Below are positions 47,284-56,377 of a stretch of DNA of 64,000 nt, piece after piece. Source of the DNA: Neorhizobium galegae (GTDB lineage Bacteria; Pseudomonadota; Alphaproteobacteria; Rhizobiales; Rhizobiaceae); NCBI RefSeq assembly GCF_017877135.1, contig NZ_JAGIPH010000003.1, positions 372,001 to 436,000 of the forward strand, given 5' to 3'. The first letter of the stretch is position 1. The number at the start of each line of letters is the position of its first letter. The translations under genes were made by a program, and so were the position numbers. Below the pieces are notes generated by a model. It made no database searches, had not been told where the DNA came from, and saw only the letters and a program-made list of their open reading frames with translations.

Positions 47284-48224
47284 TTGACCAGTCCGATGTC
47301 CTTCAGGATGGTTTCGGTGGCGGAGATATCCTTGGCGAGCTGGGCATCGAAGTCCGCGCCGGACAGATAGGTATCCTGCCAGCCCTTGGTCTTCAGCGTC
47401 TCCTGCCAGGTCTTGGAGGTGACCAGCTTCTGGATATCGGCCGTCACGGCGGCCTTCTGCTCCGGGGTCAGGCCGGGTGCTGCGGCCACCATGCGCCAGT
47501 TCTGCACGGCCACATCAAGGCCCGCTTCCTTCAGCGTCGGGGCATCCGTGCCGGGAATGCGCGTGTCACCAGAGGTGGCGAGCAGGCGCAGCGTGCCGGA
47601 CTTGATCTGCGATTCGAACTCGCCATAGCCGGAAATGCCGACCGTCACCTGCGAGCCAAGTATGGCCGCCAGCGCTTCGCCACCGCCCGAGAAGGCGATA
47701 TAGTTGATCTTGGTCGGATCAACGCCGGCAGCCTTGGCGATGAGGCCCGCTGCGATGTGGTCGACACCGCCGGCCGAACCGCCACCCCAGGACACCGAAC
47801 CCGGATCCTTCTTCAGCGCGGCCACGAGATCGGCAACCGTCTTCAGCGGCGAGGAGGCCGGAACGACGATGGCTTCGTTTTCGCCGGTAAGACGGGCAAT
47901 CGGCGTCACGTCCTTGAGCGTCACCGGGGCCTTGTTGGTGAGGATGGCGCCCACCATCACGTAACCGCCGACGATCAGCGCATTCGGCTTGCCCTTCTGC
48001 TGGCTGGCGAACTGGGCAAGGCCGATGGTGCCGCCGGCGCCGGGAACATTGATCACCTGGACGTTCTTGGAAATGCCTTCCTGCTGCAGGGCAGTCTGCA
48101 GCGAGCGGGCCGTCTGGTCCCAGCCGCCGCCCGGCGCGGCCGGTGCCATCAGCGTATAGTCGGCTGCAGCGGCGGGCAGGGCAACAGCGCCGGCGAGCAG
48201 GGATGCGAGAATGATGTGTTTCAA
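47280..48224 (-). CDS. tctC: Tripartite tricarboxylate transporter substrate-binding protein TctC
   Basis: 314 residues, periplasmic: signal peptide [20 protein letters not shown]. The Bug-family (TctC) fold is recognised from [20 protein letters not shown] (ligand loop), [20 protein letters not shown] and the [20 protein letters not shown] segment. It binds a carboxylate, probably citrate or a relative, and delivers it to TctAB. Start is a TTG at 48222-48224 with GGAGG seven to eight bases ahead; an upstream ATG in frame is not supported by a signal peptide. First gene of the operon. Confidence 0.93.
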   Translation of the reverse strand: MKHIILASLLAGAVALPAAAADYTLMAPAAPGGGWDQTARSLQTALQQEGISKNVQVINVPGAGGTIGLAQFASQQKGKPNALIVGGYVMVGAILTNKAPVTLKDVTPIARLTGENEAIVVPASSPLKTVADLVAALKKDPGSVSWGGGSAGGVDHIAAGLIAKAAGVDPTKINYIAFSGGGEALAAILGSQVTVGISGYGEFESQIKSGTLRLLATSGDTRIPGTDAPTLKEAGLDVAVQNWRMVAAAPGLTPEQKAAVTADIQKLVTSKTWQETLKTKGWQDTYLSGADFDAQLAKDISATETILKDIGLVK

Positions 48225-48385
48225 GGGTCGTTCCTCCAATGGCGTCGCAGCGACGCTCTGATGATCAGCCATGCAGGAAGGAAGACGAAACATGTGGCGC
48301 GCGGAGCTTGTGGCTTCCAGCGCGCAGATCCCCCTCCCACGCAGTCCGGGACGCCTCCACGGCCCGGATAGGAACAAGCGACCAC

Positions 48386-48412
48386 ATTATGCTGACATTT
48401 AGCTGACGTTTA
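48386..48412 (-). promoter_or_regulatory. Putative tctC promoter with tandem 11-bp regulator repeats
   Basis: On the plus strand GCTGACATTTA (48391-48401) abuts GCTGACGTTTA (48402-48412), a direct repeat with ten of eleven bases identical and one-helical-turn spacing. On the minus strand CATAAT (48386-48391) overlaps the repeats by one base and could be the -10; the expected -35 position (17-bp spacer) reads GTTAAA, a poor match. Repeats covering a weak -35 are what an OmpR/PhoB-family activator such as TctD needs. The heptamer also differs by one base from the Pho-box element CTGTCAT, so PhoB is an alternative. Confidence 0.55.
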
Positions 48413-48445
48413 ACGCAGGGCGGGCACACCTTGCGGAGATAATGG

Positions 48446-49516
48446 CTACTGGAGCCGCAAGACCTCGTTCCAGCGCGCAATCAGCCGGGCGCGCTTGACC
48501 TGATCGAGATAGACCATCAGTCCAGGGCTGACCGGCACGGGCTTCAACTGCCCACCGAGCAATTCGCGCATGGTGCTGGCGGTGTTTCCTTCAGCAACAT
48601 CAGGGTTTACGGCCGGAATCTGCAACTGCCGCGTGAGGATCGTCTGGCCTTCCTTCGACATGAAGAAGTCAAGGAACCGGCGCCCGAGGTCGGGCGAGGC
48701 GGCGGCCTGCGGCACAAGCCCGATGCGCGACATCACCACGGTATAATCCTTCGGCAGCACGATCCCGACCTCCGGATGGTTCGATGCCCAGTCGGCGGCA
48801 TAGGACCCCAGAATGTTGTAGCCGAGGACGAATCGCCCGTCCGCCACCCGCTCGAGGATCGCCTGGCTGGTCGAATAGAGTTTGACGCCGGCTTCCCCCA
48901 TGGCGTTGACCACCGACCAGATGTCGTCGAACTGCTCCTGGTCGCGCGACATGAACAGAAAGCCGACGCCGGAGCGCTCGATATCATAGGTGCCGATGCG
49001 CCCGTAAACCGCATCGCCTTGCGCATGCAGGTAGGCGACGAATTCGGCGCGCGTCGCGGGCGGCGCCTTCTCGGTAAAACTCGGCTTGTGATAGACGAAG
49101 ACGGCCGGCTCGAAGGTCAGCGCATAGGCGGTGTCGCGCCAGTTCGCCCAATCGGGCCAGCGCGCACTCATCGGCAGGCGGCTTGGCTGGGCATAGCCGT
49201 CATTGGCAAGCTTCACCTGCAGGTCCATGGCGGAGGAAAAGGCGAAATCGGCGGTCTTTCCACCGCCATCGGTTTCACGCACGATCCGGTCGTGGATCTC
49301 GCCGGTCAGCATGTCCTCGTAGCGCACCGCCACATCGACATTCGCCTTCTGGAACGCCTCGATCATCGGTCGCGCAATCGGCTGATCGAGCGAGGAATAG
49401 ACCACCAGAACCGGCGCATCCGCGCGGCCCGACCGCGCGGCAAAGGAGGTAACCTCCGCATGGGCGACTGGCGCAAGGGCAAGGCCGATGCAAAGGGTGA
49501 GGAGACGAATGGCCAT
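48446..49516 (-). CDS. Family-1 extracellular solute-binding protein next to TctDE
   Basis: About 356 residues with a signal peptide (MAIRLLTLCIGLALAPVAHA). Bilobed binding-protein fold of the Fe(III)/AfuA-PgtC type: VLVVYSSLDQPIARPMIEAF, ADFAFSSAMDLQVKLANDGY, YGRIGTYDIERSGVGFLFMS, and GYNILGSYAADWASNHPEVG. No ABC permease or ATPase is adjacent. It diverges from tctD-tctE across 180 bp, so it may act as a periplasmic co-receptor for TctE, as PgtC does in Salmonella phosphoglycerate sensing; that is inference. Alternative start at 49525. Confidence 0.8.
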   Translation of the reverse strand: MAIRLLTLCIGLALAPVAHAEVTSFAARSGRADAPVLVVYSSLDQPIARPMIEAFQKANVDVAVRYEDMLTGEIHDRIVRETDGGGKTADFAFSSAMDLQVKLANDGYAQPSRLPMSARWPDWANWRDTAYALTFEPAVFVYHKPSFTEKAPPATRAEFVAYLHAQGDAVYGRIGTYDIERSGVGFLFMSRDQEQFDDIWSVVNAMGEAGVKLYSTSQAILERVADGRFVLGYNILGSYAADWASNHPEVGIVLPKDYTVVMSRIGLVPQAAASPDLGRRFLDFFMSKEGQTILTRQLQIPAVNPDVAEGNTASTMRELLGGQLKPVPVSPGLMVYLDQVKRARLIARWNEVLRLQ

Positions 49517-49695
49517 AATGCCCATGATGCATGACCGCTGCGACCGAGACAAGGTGAGGCAGCAGGGAGATGCTTTGCGCCCATGCATGGGGATAACCCT
49601 CGTCGCGAGCCCCTTGCTCCTGCCCGCCTCAGCAAAGACAAGTGACAGCTCAAGTTTTCGCCTCTAGTCTCTTTCATGAAAAGGGGGGAGTTGGG

Positions 49696-50370
49696 TTGCG
49701 CATTCTGCTGGTGGAAGACAATGGCACGCTTGCCGAGGGCCTGTCAGCCATCTTGCGTGGCAGCGGCTATGCCGTGGACGTGGTGTCGGATGGCCTGTCG
49801 GCGGAAGCAGTGGCAACGGCGGAAAAATTCGACCTCATCATCCTCGATCTCAATCTGCCGGAAATGGACGGGCTTGATGTGCTGCGCTCGATCCGTGCGC
49901 GCCAGAACCAGGCGGCTGTCATGATCCTGACCGCCCGCGGCACGCCGGAGGAGCGGGTCAAGGGCCTCGATCTCGGGGCCGACGACTATCTGACCAAGCC
50001 CTTCGATATTTCCGAGCTGGAGGCCCGCATCCGGGTGCTGCTGCGCCGCCAGGCGGGCCTGCGTTCGTCGCGGGTCGAGTTCGGCGGCCTGAGCCTTGAT
50101 CTGACCTCGCGCAGCTTTTCCGTCGGCGGCAGGCCGCTCGACCTGCCGGCGCGCGAGGTGGCGCTCTTGGAACTGCTGTTCCTGCGCGCCGGCAAGGTGG
50201 TGTCGAAGGAATCGATCATCGGCTCGCTTACCGGTTTCGACGACGACCTCTCGTCGAACGCCATCGAGCAATATGTATCGCGCCTGAGGCGCCGCCTGCA
50301 GGTGCACGGGCTGACCGTCAAGACGGCGCGCGGCATCGGCTATTATCTCGATCTGGTGGCGCCGCCGTGA
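49696..50370 (+). CDS. tctD: OmpR-family response regulator TctD
   Basis: 224 residues: receiver domain with acid pocket VEDN and phospho-acceptor Asp51 (LIILDLNLPEMDGLDVLRSI), threonine/alanine and lysine switch residues (ILTARGTP, YLTKPFDI), then a winged helix DNA-binding domain with recognition part SSNAIEQYVSRLRRRLQVHG. It should control the tct operon. Start is a TTG at 49696 with GGGGAG five bases ahead; the frame is open earlier but MRILLVEDN is the true beginning. Overlaps tctE by four bases. Confidence 0.92.
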   Translation: MRILLVEDNGTLAEGLSAILRGSGYAVDVVSDGLSAEAVATAEKFDLIILDLNLPEMDGLDVLRSIRARQNQAAVMILTARGTPEERVKGLDLGADDYLTKPFDISELEARIRVLLRRQAGLRSSRVEFGGLSLDLTSRSFSVGGRPLDLPAREVALLELLFLRAGKVVSKESIIGSLTGFDDDLSSNAIEQYVSRLRRRLQVHGLTVKTARGIGYYLDLVAPP

Positions 50371-51758
50371 TGCGGGGCATCCCCCGTTCGCTGCGCGGCC
50401 GCCTGCTCGCCTGGCTGCTGGCGGCCACGGCCGTTCTCGGGTCGCTGGCGCTGGTCGATACCTGGCGGGAGGCGCGCCAGACGGCAAACGACGTCTCCGA
50501 CCGGGTGCTGGCCGGCTCGGCGCTTGCCATTGCCGAACGGGTGGTGGTGGCAGAAGACGGCTCGCTGGAAGTCGACATCCCCTATGTGGCGCTCGAAATG
50601 CTGACGTCTGCGGCGCAGGACCGGGTCTTCTACCGCGTCGATGGGCCGCCCGGCACCTTCATCACCGGCTATCAGGCGCTGCCGGCGCTTGCGCGGCGGG
50701 AAGGCCAGTCGACCGCCTTCGATGACGCATTCTTTCGCGGCGAGCCGATCCGGGTCGCAACCCTTGCCCGCTCCGCCTCGACCGGAATTTCCTCCGTTCC
50801 GTTCACCGTCACGGTTGCCGAAACGACCATCGCGCGGCGCCAGCTCAGCCGCTCCATCCTCTTGCATTCGGCGATCCGGCTGCTCCTGATGATGGCAGGC
50901 GCCTCGATCATCGTGTGGATTGCCGTGTCGCTGTCGCTGCGCCCGCTCTACCGGTTGGGCGGCGCCATCGAAAGGCGCAGTCCCGATGATCTCGAACCCA
51001 TCGGCGAGCAGGTGCCAAGCGAAGTGGAAGGGCTGGTCGAAACGGTCAATTCCTTCATGGTGCGGCTCAAATCGGCGCTGGAGGCGCTGCGGCATTTTAC
51101 CGGCAATGCCAGCCATCAGCTGCGCACGCCGCTTGCCGTGGTGCGCACGCAGCTGGCGCTTGCCGCTCGCTCGGCCGATCCGGCCGATGCGCAGGCCGCC
51201 ATCGAGCGTGCCGATGCCGCCGTTGCCAATGCCGAGCGCATCCTGGCGCAGCTGTTGATGATGTCGCGCATCGATGCGGCCTCCAAGGGCGCCGAGACGG
51301 ATCTCGTGCGGCTTGATCTGTGCGCGCTGGCCCGCTCCGTCACGGCAGACCACGTGCCGCCGGCTGCCGAAGCCCATATCGATCTCGGCTTCGAAGGGGA
51401 GGGGCAGGCGCTGATGCGCGGCGAGCCGCTGCTGCTCGCCGAAATGCTCAAGAACCTCATCTCGAACGCCCTGCTCTATGCCGGCCGCGGCGCGGAAGTG
51501 ACCGTGCGCGTCTTCAGCCGTGACCAGACGCTGGTTCTGGAGGTGGAGGATAATGGCCCGGGTATTTCCGCCGACAACCAGGCGCGGGTGATGCAACGGT
51601 TTGAACGGGCAAGCGGCCCGGAGGAACACGGCAGCGGCCTTGGCCTGCCCATCGTCGAGGAAATCGCCTCGCTGCATTCCGGCTCGATGGCGCTCGAGAC
51701 GGGGCGCGACGGGCGCGGCCTCAAGGTGGTCCTGCGTTTTCCGGCAGCCGCTGCGTAA
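50367..51758 (+). CDS. tctE: Sensor histidine kinase TctE
   Basis: 463 residues. First span LLAWLLAATAVLGSLALVDT, a periplasmic sensing region (about residues 35-170) and second span LLLMMAGASIIVWIAVSLSL. Then HAMP-like linker, H box with His250 in GNASHQLRTPLAVVRT, and an ATPase with N box LKNLISNALLYAGRG, G1 DNGPGIS and G2 GSGLGLPIVEEIAS. The membrane-bound periplasmic sensor domain is of the TctE (2CSK_N) type. Start GTG at 50367 overlaps tctD; ATG at 50370 is the alternative. Confidence 0.92.
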   Translation: MMRGIPRSLRGRLLAWLLAATAVLGSLALVDTWREARQTANDVSDRVLAGSALAIAERVVVAEDGSLEVDIPYVALEMLTSAAQDRVFYRVDGPPGTFITGYQALPALARREGQSTAFDDAFFRGEPIRVATLARSASTGISSVPFTVTVAETTIARRQLSRSILLHSAIRLLLMMAGASIIVWIAVSLSLRPLYRLGGAIERRSPDDLEPIGEQVPSEVEGLVETVNSFMVRLKSALEALRHFTGNASHQLRTPLAVVRTQLALAARSADPADAQAAIERADAAVANAERILAQLLMMSRIDAASKGAETDLVRLDLCALARSVTADHVPPAAEAHIDLGFEGEGQALMRGEPLLLAEMLKNLISNALLYAGRGAEVTVRVFSRDQTLVLEVEDNGPGISADNQARVMQRFERASGPEEHGSGLGLPIVEEIASLHSGSMALETGRDGRGLKVVLRFPAAAA

Positions 51759-51808
51759 GTGGAACCGGACGGTCACACCGCCGATGGGCGGAAGCGCCGG
51801 GTGAGGCG

Positions 51809-51967
51809 TCAGTGAACCGTGTCGCCGGCGAGATCCTCGTACATCAGGCGCAGCGCATCATCGAGAGCCGCCACCAGAATATCGGTGATCTGGTCGGGGT
51901 CGTTGGCTTCGAGAAAAAGCGCAAGGGCGGCGTCCTGGAGGTCCATCTGGCTTTCCGTCTCGTTCAT
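51809..51967 (-). CDS. Small acidic protein (52 aa)
   Basis: A short acidic protein: MNETESQMDLQDAALALFLE, then a helix ANDPDQITDILVAALDDAL and a C-terminal LRLMYEDLAGDTVH. AAGGAG seven bases before the ATG at 51965-51967 is a strong ribosome site. Amphipathic helices suggest a small folded or partner-binding protein. It converges with tctE across 50 bp. No family recognised. Confidence 0.5.
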   Translation of the reverse strand: MNETESQMDLQDAALALFLEANDPDQITDILVAALDDALRLMYEDLAGDTVH

Positions 51968-52268
51968 CGTCATGCTCCTTCTGCGCCGTGGCTCATCCCG
52001 GCTGACCACCCGGATATAGCGTCTGCACCTTGCGTCTGGCTTGCCGGGCCGACCCGAGGCCGGCACGAGGCAAAGGACGCATGGCTTATCCGTGCCACGA
52101 CGAAATGATCCACGGAAACCATGGTTCCGGCTGCCGTGCACCTTCGCACCATCCGGCCCCGAAGCAGTCATGACGTGAATCACTTCGCGTGCACACATCG
52201 CGTCCGCGGCGCTTCCCGTCAACCGTTTGCGTGAGAAATCCGGCCCGCGCCAAAGCCCGGACGCGAAA
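51968..52268. other. Intergenic region, no gene seen
   Basis: About 300 bp between the 52-residue protein start and the terminator of the XRE gene. It must carry the promoter for the small protein. No convincing further frame, repeat or RNA was noticed. Confidence 0.4.
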
Positions 52269-52295
52269 ACGGCAGCAATCCGGGATCGCTGCCGT
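52269..52295 (-). terminator. Terminator of the XRE regulator gene
   Basis: Arms ACGGCAGC and GCTGCCGT with ATCC/GGAT inside; 25 bp beyond the stop codon, followed in the minus direction by TTTTCG. Confidence 0.75.
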
Positions 52296-52319
52296 CTTCC
52301 ATGTCTGATCAGAGGTCGG

Positions 52320-52661
52320 TCAGTACCGCGCGGTCGGCAGCGGCCCCGCAAACCGGCCGGGCGCAAGCGGCGGAACCTCCGTGAAATCCTCCCAATCGGG
52401 GCCATGGCCGCGCCCGGTCATCAGCCATGAAAGGCTGACGGCAAGCACGCCGGCAAGGGCCGCCAGTTGCCGGGGCGGGGGTGCCGCCCGGTCATTTTCC
52501 CAATGGCGCAGCGTTTGCGCATCGACACCGATCACGCGCGCCGCATCGTCCAGGGAGAAAGCCAGCGCATCGCGCGCGAGCGAAATGCGGCCACCGAACG
52601 TATCGTCCGAGGCAGAGAATCCATCGTAGCCAAACATGCCGTCATAGCGTGCATCCATCAT
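52320..52661 (-). CDS. XRE-family HTH regulator
   Basis: 113 residues. A helix-turn-helix of the Cro/CI type lies at about residues 27-80: LARDALAFSLDDAARVIGVD, AQTLRHWENDRAAPPPRQLA and ALAGVLAVSLSWLMTGRG. The N-terminal 25 residues (MMDARYDGMFGYDGFSASDD) and C-terminal 25 are low complexity. AGGAGG six bases before the start codon at 52659-52661 sets the start. Target genes unknown; it precedes the betaine-transporter binding protein gene, but the two are on the same strand with only about 75 bp between. Confidence 0.85.
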   Translation of the reverse strand: MMDARYDGMFGYDGFSASDDTFGGRISLARDALAFSLDDAARVIGVDAQTLRHWENDRAAPPPRQLAALAGVLAVSLSWLMTGRGHGPDWEDFTEVPPLAPGRFAGPLPTARY

Positions 52662-52734
52662 CGAAGCCCTCCTGTGGCCGGATCGTCATAGGGGTGCCGG
52701 GGCCGCCGCAATGTCGGCCCCGGCAAGGTCTGGA

Positions 52735-53616
52735 TCAGTCCTTGCCTATCCATGCCTTGATCTGGTCCGGGTGGTCCTTGATATAGGTCGCAACCGCCTC
52801 ATCGTAGGACGTCTCCTGGGCGGTAAACATCGCTTTTTCGAGATCCGCGATCGGCAGCTTCATGCGCGACAGAAAGCCCGCCACCTCGGCATTGTCCTCG
52901 TGAAACCCCTTGCGGGCCAGCACATCGACATGTTCCGCTTCACCAAGCGCCTTCTTCGGATCGGCAATGTAGCGCAGCTCATATTTGCCGAACATCCAGT
53001 GCGGGCTCCACGAGGTCGCGACGAACCAGTTTTTCGAGCGTTCGGCGCGGTTGACTGTGGTCAGCATTCCCGCTTCGCTGGAAATCTGCAGCTTGTAGTC
53101 ATCAAGGCCATAGGTTTTCAGCGCATCCTGCGACAGGCGGGTAAGGCCCGCACCCGGATCGATACCCTGCACGGTGTTCTTCAGCTTCTTGGCGACCTCG
53201 GGCTTCTTCAGGTCCTCGATCGAGGCGATCTCGCTTTCCGGGATATAAGAGGGAACGACCCAGCCGAGCTTTGCGCCTTCGTAGACCGAGCCCAGCGTAT
53301 CCACCTTGTCCTTCACCTTGGCAAAATAGTCGGCATGCGTCTGCGGCAGCCAGGCCATCATCATCACGTCGAGATCGCCGCGGGCAACGCCCTGGTAGAG
53401 CGGGGCGACATCGGTCTGCACCAGGTCCACCTCGCGGCCCATCTCGTCCTTGATCAGCCTGGCGGCGAGCTTGGTGACGAATTCGGCATCCGACCAGGCG
53501 GCCCAGCCGATCTTCACCGGCTTTGCATCCGCAGCAAAGCTTGACGTTGCCGTGCCGCTGACAAGGGCTGCGGCAAGGGTGATGGTGGCGCCAAAAGAGG
53601 CGAGTGTGTTGAACAT
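52735..53616 (-). CDS. Glycine betaine/choline-type ABC transporter binding protein
   Basis: 293 residues, periplasmic, signal peptide NTLASFGATITLAAALVSGT. OpuAC-type fold: VKIGWAAWSDAEFVTKLAAR, DLDVMMMAWLPQTHADYFAK, VPSYIPESEIASIEDLKKPE, and TSWSPHWMFGKYELRYIADP. Tryptophans (WAAW, WLPQ, SWSPHW) would make the aromatic cage that holds a quaternary ammonium group. Glycine betaine, proline betaine or choline are the plausible ligands. AAGGAG sits before the ATG at 53614-53616. It is the last gene of the three-gene operon 55882-52735. Confidence 0.88.
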   Translation of the reverse strand: MFNTLASFGATITLAAALVSGTATSSFAADAKPVKIGWAAWSDAEFVTKLAARLIKDEMGREVDLVQTDVAPLYQGVARGDLDVMMMAWLPQTHADYFAKVKDKVDTLGSVYEGAKLGWVVPSYIPESEIASIEDLKKPEVAKKLKNTVQGIDPGAGLTRLSQDALKTYGLDDYKLQISSEAGMLTTVNRAERSKNWFVATSWSPHWMFGKYELRYIADPKKALGEAEHVDVLARKGFHEDNAEVAGFLSRMKLPIADLEKAMFTAQETSYDEAVATYIKDHPDQIKAWIGKD

Positions 53617-53670
53617 AGATGCTCCTTTTTCAAAGGTTCGCAATTTTAGCGGGGAACACCCCGCCATGGG

Positions 53671-54579
53671 TCAGCCGGCGGTGGAGGCGGCAACGCCTGG
53701 TGCGGATGCCGCACGACTGCGCTGGCTGGCGGGCTTCAGAGACAGGAAGCGGCGGAAGCCGACGCCTTCCCGTCCGAGAGACTGGGTGATGCGGTCGAGA
53801 ATGACGGCGAGGATGACGACGGCAAGACCGCCTTCAAAACCCGTTCCGACGTCAAGCCGCTGGATGCCGGTCAGCACGATATTGCCGATGCCGCCGGCGC
53901 CGATCATCGAGGCGATGACCACCATGGACAAGGACAGCATGATCGTCTGGTTGATGCCGGCCATGATCGAGGGCAGGGCGTTCGGCAGTTGCACCTTGAA
54001 CAGCAGCTGCGCCGATGTGCAGCCAAAGGCCTGGCCGGCTTCGATGAATTCGGCGTCCACCTGGCGGATGCCGAGATTGGTAAGCCGCACCACAGGCGGC
54101 ATGGCAAAGATCACCGTCGCAATCGTGCCGGGCACGGCGCCGAGACCGAAAAACATCGCCGCCGGAATGAGATAGACGAAGGCCGGCATGGTCTGCATGA
54201 GGTCGAGCACAGGACGAACGGCGGCGGCCACCGCGTCGCGCCGTGCCATGGCAATGCCGAGCGGCAGGCCGAGCAACATGGCAAGGAAGGTGGAGGCAAG
54301 AACCAGCGCCAGCGTTTCCATGGTTGGCAGCCACAGGCCCATGTGCTGCACGAGCCAGAGCGACAGGCCGGTGAAGACGGCAAAGCCGATACCGACGCGC
54401 CAGAGCGACAGCAGCACGAAAAGGGCAATGCCAAGCGGCATCGGCGCGGAGGTCAAGAGGTTCAGGATGCCATCCGTCACGAAGCCGATGGCAGAGGCAA
54501 TCACATCCAGCGCCGGCGAATAGTTGTCGAGTATGTAATTGACGGCCGTATCGACGCCGTCACCAATTTCAAACGTCAT
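53671..54579 (-). CDS. Glycine betaine/proline-type ABC permease (ProW/OpuAB)
   Basis: 302 residues, six to seven spans. The EAA permease signature is in [40 protein letters not shown] is the cytoplasmic loop that meets the ATPase. Conserved [18 protein letters not shown] completes the ProW/OpuAB pattern. Imports the quaternary ammonium compound bound by the adjacent binding protein. Spaced by about 70 bp from the ATPase gene and 55 bp from the binding-protein gene. Confidence 0.9.
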   Translation of the reverse strand: MTFEIGDGVDTAVNYILDNYSPALDVIASAIGFVTDGILNLLTSAPMPLGIALFVLLSLWRVGIGFAVFTGLSLWLVQHMGLWLPTMETLALVLASTFLAMLLGLPLGIAMARRDAVAAAVRPVLDLMQTMPAFVYLIPAAMFFGLGAVPGTIATVIFAMPPVVRLTNLGIRQVDAEFIEAGQAFGCTSAQLLFKVQLPNALPSIMAGINQTIMLSLSMVVIASMIGAGGIGNIVLTGIQRLDVGTGFEGGLAVVILAVILDRITQSLGREGVGFRRFLSLKPASQRSRAASAPGVAASTAG

Positions 54580-54649
54580 GGGAGAAATATCCTCTCGTCA
54601 TCGCGACCGCTTAAGGTGTCGGGCAAGCCCGGCACGCGCGGTCCTTCGA

Positions 54650-55882
54650 TCAGCTGGCGCGATCAAGCGTTTCCAGCAGGGCGGATTTGCTGATGGAGCC
54701 GATGTAGCGCTTGCGCGCGTCCACCACCGGCACGGGCCAGGCGCTGCCGGCGACGCGGCCGAGCACATTCGACAGCGGCTCGTCCGACGCAATGGGCTCC
54801 ACGTCGGCCAGGAAGGCCCGGCGATAGGGGTCCGGATCCTTCGCCCTGACGTTCTCGATCAGCGACGAGCGACTGACCATGCCGTGATAGGTCTTGTCGC
54901 GACCGAGAATGATGGCGTAGTCGCGGTCGTAATTCTTCATGCGCTCCAGCGCGGCGGCCGCCGACACGCCCTGACGCTCGATGATCGTCACCTGCGTCTG
55001 GCGCGCGACGTCGCCGGCCTTGAACACCTGGGCGACATCGACATTGCGGAAGAACGAGCGGACATAATCATTGGCCGGCTGCGTGACGATTTCATCGGGC
55101 GTTCCGACCTGGATCACCGCGCCATCCTGCATGATGCAGATGCGGTCGCCAATGCGCATGGCTTCATCGAGATCATGGCTGACGAAGACGATGGTCCGGC
55201 TGTGCTCGGACTGCAGGCGCACAAGCTCGTCCTGCATTTCCGTGCGGATGAGGGGGTCGAGCGCGGAAAAGGCCTCGTCCATCAGAAGCACGGTCGGTTC
55301 GCTGGCAAGCGCCCGGGCAAGCCCGACACGCTGCTTCATGCCGCCGGACAACTGGTCGGGGCGGCTGTCGGCGTAACCGGAGAGGCCAACGGCCTCAAGC
55401 GCTGCCAGCGCCTTTACCTTGCGTTCCTCTTCGCCAACGCCTGCGACCTCAAGGCCGAAGGCGGCGTTGTTCAAGACCGTGCGGTTGGGAAGCAGCGCAA
55501 ACGACTGAAAGACCATGCTGATGTCGCGCCGGCGAAGGGCAATCAGCTCGCTGCGCGACATTTTCGTGATATCCAAGCCGTCGATGGCAATGGAACCGGC
55601 CGTCGGCTCGATCAAGCGGTTGAGAAGGCGCAGCAGTGTCGATTTTCCCGAGCCTGAGAGGCCCATGATGACAAAGATCTCGCCGGGATAAATGTCGAAA
55701 CTGGCATCGGAAACCCCGATGGAATGTCCCGTCTCGGCGTGGACATCGGCTTTCGACCTGCCGGATCGGAAAAGTTCGAGCGCCTTTTCCGGACGCTCTC
55801 CAAACACCTTGAAGACGGATTTGAGACTGATCTTGGGCGTGGCGGGCAAAGCCGGCACGTCATTTTCAGTGGGCATGACCAT
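54650..55882 (-). CDS. Glycine betaine/proline-type ABC ATPase with CBS domains (ProV/OpuAA)
   Basis: 410 residues. Walker A GLSGSGKSTLLRLLNRLIEP, signature LSGGMKQRVGLARALASEPT, Walker B VLLMDEAFSALDPLIRTEMQ; the C-terminal third holds a CBS pair (EIVTQPANDYVRSFFRNVDV onward, and SWPVPVVDARKRYIGSIS). In osmoregulatory homologues (OpuA) CBS domains sense ionic strength. First gene of the operon; two ATGs at 55882 and 55876 are possible. Confidence 0.93.
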   Translation of the reverse strand: MVMPTENDVPALPATPKISLKSVFKVFGERPEKALELFRSGRSKADVHAETGHSIGVSDASFDIYPGEIFVIMGLSGSGKSTLLRLLNRLIEPTAGSIAIDGLDITKMSRSELIALRRRDISMVFQSFALLPNRTVLNNAAFGLEVAGVGEEERKVKALAALEAVGLSGYADSRPDQLSGGMKQRVGLARALASEPTVLLMDEAFSALDPLIRTEMQDELVRLQSEHSRTIVFVSHDLDEAMRIGDRICIMQDGAVIQVGTPDEIVTQPANDYVRSFFRNVDVAQVFKAGDVARQTQVTIIERQGVSAAAALERMKNYDRDYAIILGRDKTYHGMVSRSSLIENVRAKDPDPYRRAFLADVEPIASDEPLSNVLGRVAGSAWPVPVVDARKRYIGSISKSALLETLDRAS

Positions 55883-56377
55883 GGCTATTCAAGCCCCCGC
55901 TCGGCAGCAGGGGAACGCTCCTTTTTTGGGAATGGTTCACCGCCGGAGGGTGCTTGACCGACCGGAGAAACGCGATTCCGATTTTAAATCACGCGGCGAC
56001 AAGACCGCTTTGCTGATAAAGGCGACCGTTGGCAGCAATGCCAATTCGAGACGCAAGCCGTTGTTCGAAAGAAAGGGATCCACAGGGCGCAGACGCTTCT
56101 TCCGGGCGAATTTGTGCCTCTGGATAACGAAGAAACCCGCAATTGTCCATAAAAAAATCCGGATTTAGCCCATTCGGTGGAAATTCCACCCAAAGTTAGG
56201 CGAGGGAAGGGGTCTATATTGGGCCTGAAATGCTGCGTTTCCACCTTCCGGAAGACCGGTAAATCGGCGGTCTTGCAGCCCTCTTCACTTCCTTTTTGAC
56301 CCACAGCCATCGGCGACTGGATGAAGGCACGAAATTCGGCTAGGCATGATGTCGATCATCATGCGCAGGACCTTTTC
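55883..56377. other. Promoter region of the betaine operon and the 53-aa protein
   Basis: About 495 bp without a believable gene. A perfect palindrome GGTGGAA-A-TTCCACC lies at 56176-56190 and could be an operator or small hairpin. The stretch 55980-56010 has an inverted GCGATT/AATCACGC-like pair that may end an RNA. The region should hold divergent promoters for the ATPase gene (minus) and the small membrane protein (plus). Confidence 0.4.

Noticed and set aside
48391-48412. PhoB box as the reading of the tctC repeats
   Set aside because: Kept only as an alternative: each heptamer departs from CTGTCAT and the nearest regulator of the family is TctD.
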